Part shown: positions 4,635 through 6,309 of the stretch, piece after piece | Numbering within the stretch: position 1 is the first letter of the stretch | Layout: every line of letters begins with the position of its first letter | Source: Planctomycetota bacterium | Lineage (GTDB): Bacteria > Planctomycetota > Planctomycetia > Gemmatales > Gemmataceae | Direction: 5' to 3' | Assembly (NCBI GenBank): GCA_018970845.1 | Contig: JAGWVO010000216.1 | Location: 1-6,309, forward strand | DNA: 6,309 bases | Made by a program: the position numbers and the translations under genes | Notes under the pieces: model-generated | The model's database searches: none | What the model saw: the letters and a program-made list of their open reading frames with translations, nothing else | Told to the model about the DNA's origin: nothing

Positions 4635-6309
4635 TCACATTCGTTCAACGACTCGTATTCCCAGCAATCCCAAGACCGTCCTGATGGTTCGCGAAACCAG
4701 GTCACAAAGCACCAGCCTGGAATCACGCGAAAGCGGGTCTGGAGCCTTCAGGACAGGACAAGACTGGAAAAAGGCGCTGTAAGCCTTGGAAAGATCCCAC
4801 AGGTAGGCGGTGAGCACATGCGGACGAAAATCCGCCGCGGCGGCATGCAGGGCTTCCCCCAGGCGAAGCAGATGGATGGCCAGGGCCCTTTCAGCAGGTT
4901 GCCCGATCAGCACCTTGGGCACCGATCGCGACAACGACTCGGTGGAAACGCCAGCCTTTCGCAGAATGCTGCGACAACGCGCATAAGCGTATTGCATGTA
5001 GGCGGCGGTGTTCCCATCCATCGCCAGCATCTTGTCCCATGAGAACACATAGTCCGAAACTCGGTTTTGCGAGAGGTCGGCGTATTTCACGGCACCAATG
5101 CCAACCGCCTCGGCGATCGCAGCCCGATCGGCCCCCGGAATGGAGGCATCGTCCTCATCGCCATGGGAATCAAAGGTCTCTCCCGCCAGGCGGACAGCCT
5201 CGTCCAGCAACTGCTCAAGCGTGGCGCCCGCCTTGCCATCACGGGTCTTGATCGGCTTTCTGTCCTCGCCAAGCACCGATCCGAAGGCGACATGCGTCAA
5301 TCGGGCCGAGGTCTTTCCCCATCTGCGGGCCACTTCGAAAATCTGCTTGAAATGAAGGGCCTGCCTGGAATCGACCACATAGAGAATGTCGGTCGGATTG
5401 AATTTCTCAAGTCGCCATGCGATCGCCGCCAGGTCGGATGTGGCATAGGTGAAGGCGCCGTCACGCTTCCGCACGAGGGCGGGTGGTTCGTTCTCGCCGA
5501 AAAACACCACCTGCGCGCCATGGCTTTCCTCGGCGATTCCAGAGCTTGACAATCCGGCGGCCACCGTCGCGAGCATCGGCTGGTAAAAGCTTTCACCAAG
5601 GACATGATCAAACCGCACATCCAGTCTGCGGTATACACGATCGATCTCCTCAAGGCAGGCCGGCATGAACGATCGCCAAAGCTCCATGTTCTCCGGGTCT
5701 CCGGCATGGAGCTTGGCCACCTCGGCGCGACAGGCGTCCTGGACGGGATCGGAAGCCTGGTCATCATCCTCATCGGCTCGGAATTGCTGTCGCACCGCGA
5801 CATACAACCTGGCCAATTCCCTCACGGGATCGAGGCGGAAGGCCTCGTCATCCCGCATGTTCTTGTAACCGTAAAGCAGCATTCCAAACTGGGTTCCCCA
5901 GTCGCCAAGATGGTTGTCCGTGATCACCTCATGCCCGAGGAACCTGAACAGCCTGCTCAGCGCGTCGCCCAGGATCGTGGATCGCAGGTGGCCGACATGC
6001 ATCGGCTTGGCGACATTCGGGCTGCTGAAATCGATGACCAATCGCCTTGGGCTACCAACCGGGGCCACAAGCAGGCGCTCGTCACGGGACATTTCCGACA
6101 GTCGGTCCGCGAGCCATTCTTCTGAAAACCTGAAATTCAGGAATCCCGGGCCGGCTATCTCCGGCGTTGAAAAAGCGGCACCGTGTTCCAATCCGGCAAC
6201 CAATAATTCGGCGACGGCCCGCGGAGGCTTGCCGGCGGCCTTGGCCAAAGCCATGGCCGCGTTGGCTTGGTAATCACCGTGCTTGGATTCACCCGCGGGC
6301 CTGACACTG
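4635..6309 (-). CDS. argS: Arginyl-tRNA synthetase, 5'-partial (start lies right of the window)
   Basis: This cytoplasmic class I aminoacyl-tRNA synthetase charges tRNA-Arg with arginine using ATP. The frame is open through the right edge: the codons before the internal ATG at 6254 read VRPAGESKHGDYQANAA, matching the GDYQAN region of the ArgRS N-terminal tRNA-recognition domain. About 30-40 residues are probably missing, judged against E. coli ArgRS (577 aa). Counting from the Met at 6254, SPNVAKPMHVGHLRST (78-93) carries the HIGH-type signature HVGH (DNA 5988-5999), followed by NHLGDWGTQFGM (114-125), YVVDSRQ (292-298), and KPIKTRDGK (333-341) at the KMSKS position. ArgRS commonly lacks canonical KMSKS, so this is normal. 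VGIGAVKYADLSQNR (384-398) and NTAAYMQYAYAR (415-426) lead into the DALR anticodon-binding domain, which ends in the typical LGI..VERM. The C-terminus is complete and all key motifs are intact. The DUF962 gene follows 16 bp downstream. Confidence 0.97.
   Translation of the reverse strand, partial: SVRPAGESKHGDYQANAAMALAKAAGKPPRAVAELLVAGLEHGAAFSTPEIAGPGFLNFRFSEEWLADRLSEMSRDERLLVAPVGSPRRLVIDFSSPNVAKPMHVGHLRSTILGDALSRLFRFLGHEVITDNHLGDWGTQFGMLLYGYKNMRDDEAFRLDPVRELARLYVAVRQQFRADEDDDQASDPVQDACRAEVAKLHAGDPENMELWRSFMPACLEEIDRVYRRLDVRFDHVLGESFYQPMLATVAAGLSSSGIAEESHGAQVVFFGENEPPALVRKRDGAFTYATSDLAAIAWRLEKFNPTDILYVVDSRQALHFKQIFEVARRWGKTSARLTHVAFGSVLGEDRKPIKTRDGKAGATLEQLLDEAVRLAGETFDSHGDEDDASIPGADRAAIAEAVGIGAVKYADLSQNRVSDYVFSWDKMLAMDGNTAAYMQYAYARCRSILRKAGVSTESLSRSVPKVLIGQPAERALAIHLLRLGEALHAAAADFRPHVLTAYLWDLSKAYSAFFQSCPVLKAPDPLSRDSRLVLCDLVSRTIRTVLGLLGIRVVERM

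Noticed and set aside
4619..4726. 36-residue N-terminal extension of the DUF962 protein
   Set aside because: It mostly overlaps the conserved end of argS in another frame, is not family-like, and a good AGGGAG site supports the start at 4618.
5225..5264. Apparent loss of the KMSKS motif in ArgRS
   Set aside because: Many arginyl-tRNA synthetases have a K-P-x-K-T-R-x-G type sequence instead, as here, so it is not a defect.
5604..6125. 173-codon plus-strand frame inside argS (and a 160-codon one at 5067-5549)
   Set aside because: Both are antisense shadows of a highly conserved argS reading frame and show no recognisable domain.
1..6309. CRISPR array, insertion sequence, tRNA/rRNA or defence-system genes
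   Set aside because: No regularly spaced repeats, transposase motifs, terminal inverted repeats or tRNA-like folds were seen. The GIY-YIG protein is a stand-alone YhbQ-type protein with no methylase or other defence neighbour.

Overview
The window looks like ordinary chromosomal DNA of a GC-rich, Gram-negative-type bacterium, most likely a planctomycete. The evidence for the phylum is a Tat-exported DUF1552 protein (a family largely seen in Planctomycetota and some Verrucomicrobia and Myxococcota) and an unusually long lipoprotein TolC-family protein with the 'QPLLRDFG' stretch common in planctomycete outer membrane factors. The phylum call is inference; species cannot be read from the sequence.

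Layout: one rightward gene and four leftward genes. At the left edge (2-1276, +) is the 3' part of the DUF1552 gene; its first codons lie outside the window, but the last residues of its export signal (PLLES) are visible. It converges on and overlaps by 30 bp a small GIY-YIG nuclease gene (1247-1540, -). A 131-bp gap (1541-1671) holds a perfect 12-bp hairpin, the best terminator candidate here. The large TolC-family lipoprotein gene (1672-4017, -) follows, then a 277-bp gap with a locally AT-rich patch and no supported gene. A two-gene unit fills the right end: a DUF962/Mpo1-like membrane protein (4295-4618, -) lies 16 bp downstream of argS (4635-6309, -), whose 5' end is cut by the window edge.

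The genes do not form one pathway. argS is translation housekeeping, with the DUF962 gene probably co-transcribed behind it. The TolC-like protein is an envelope efflux/secretion outlet whose inner-membrane partners are not in the window. The GIY-YIG protein resembles stand-alone YhbQ-type nucleases, and the DUF1552 protein is an exported protein of unknown biochemistry. There is no CRISPR array, mobile element, tRNA or rRNA, and I see no convincing new multi-gene system. The points most worth a second look are the Pro-rich C-terminal extension of the TolC protein, the codon-registered antisense overlap of two stop codons, the intergenic hairpin, and the DUF962 gene coupled to argS.
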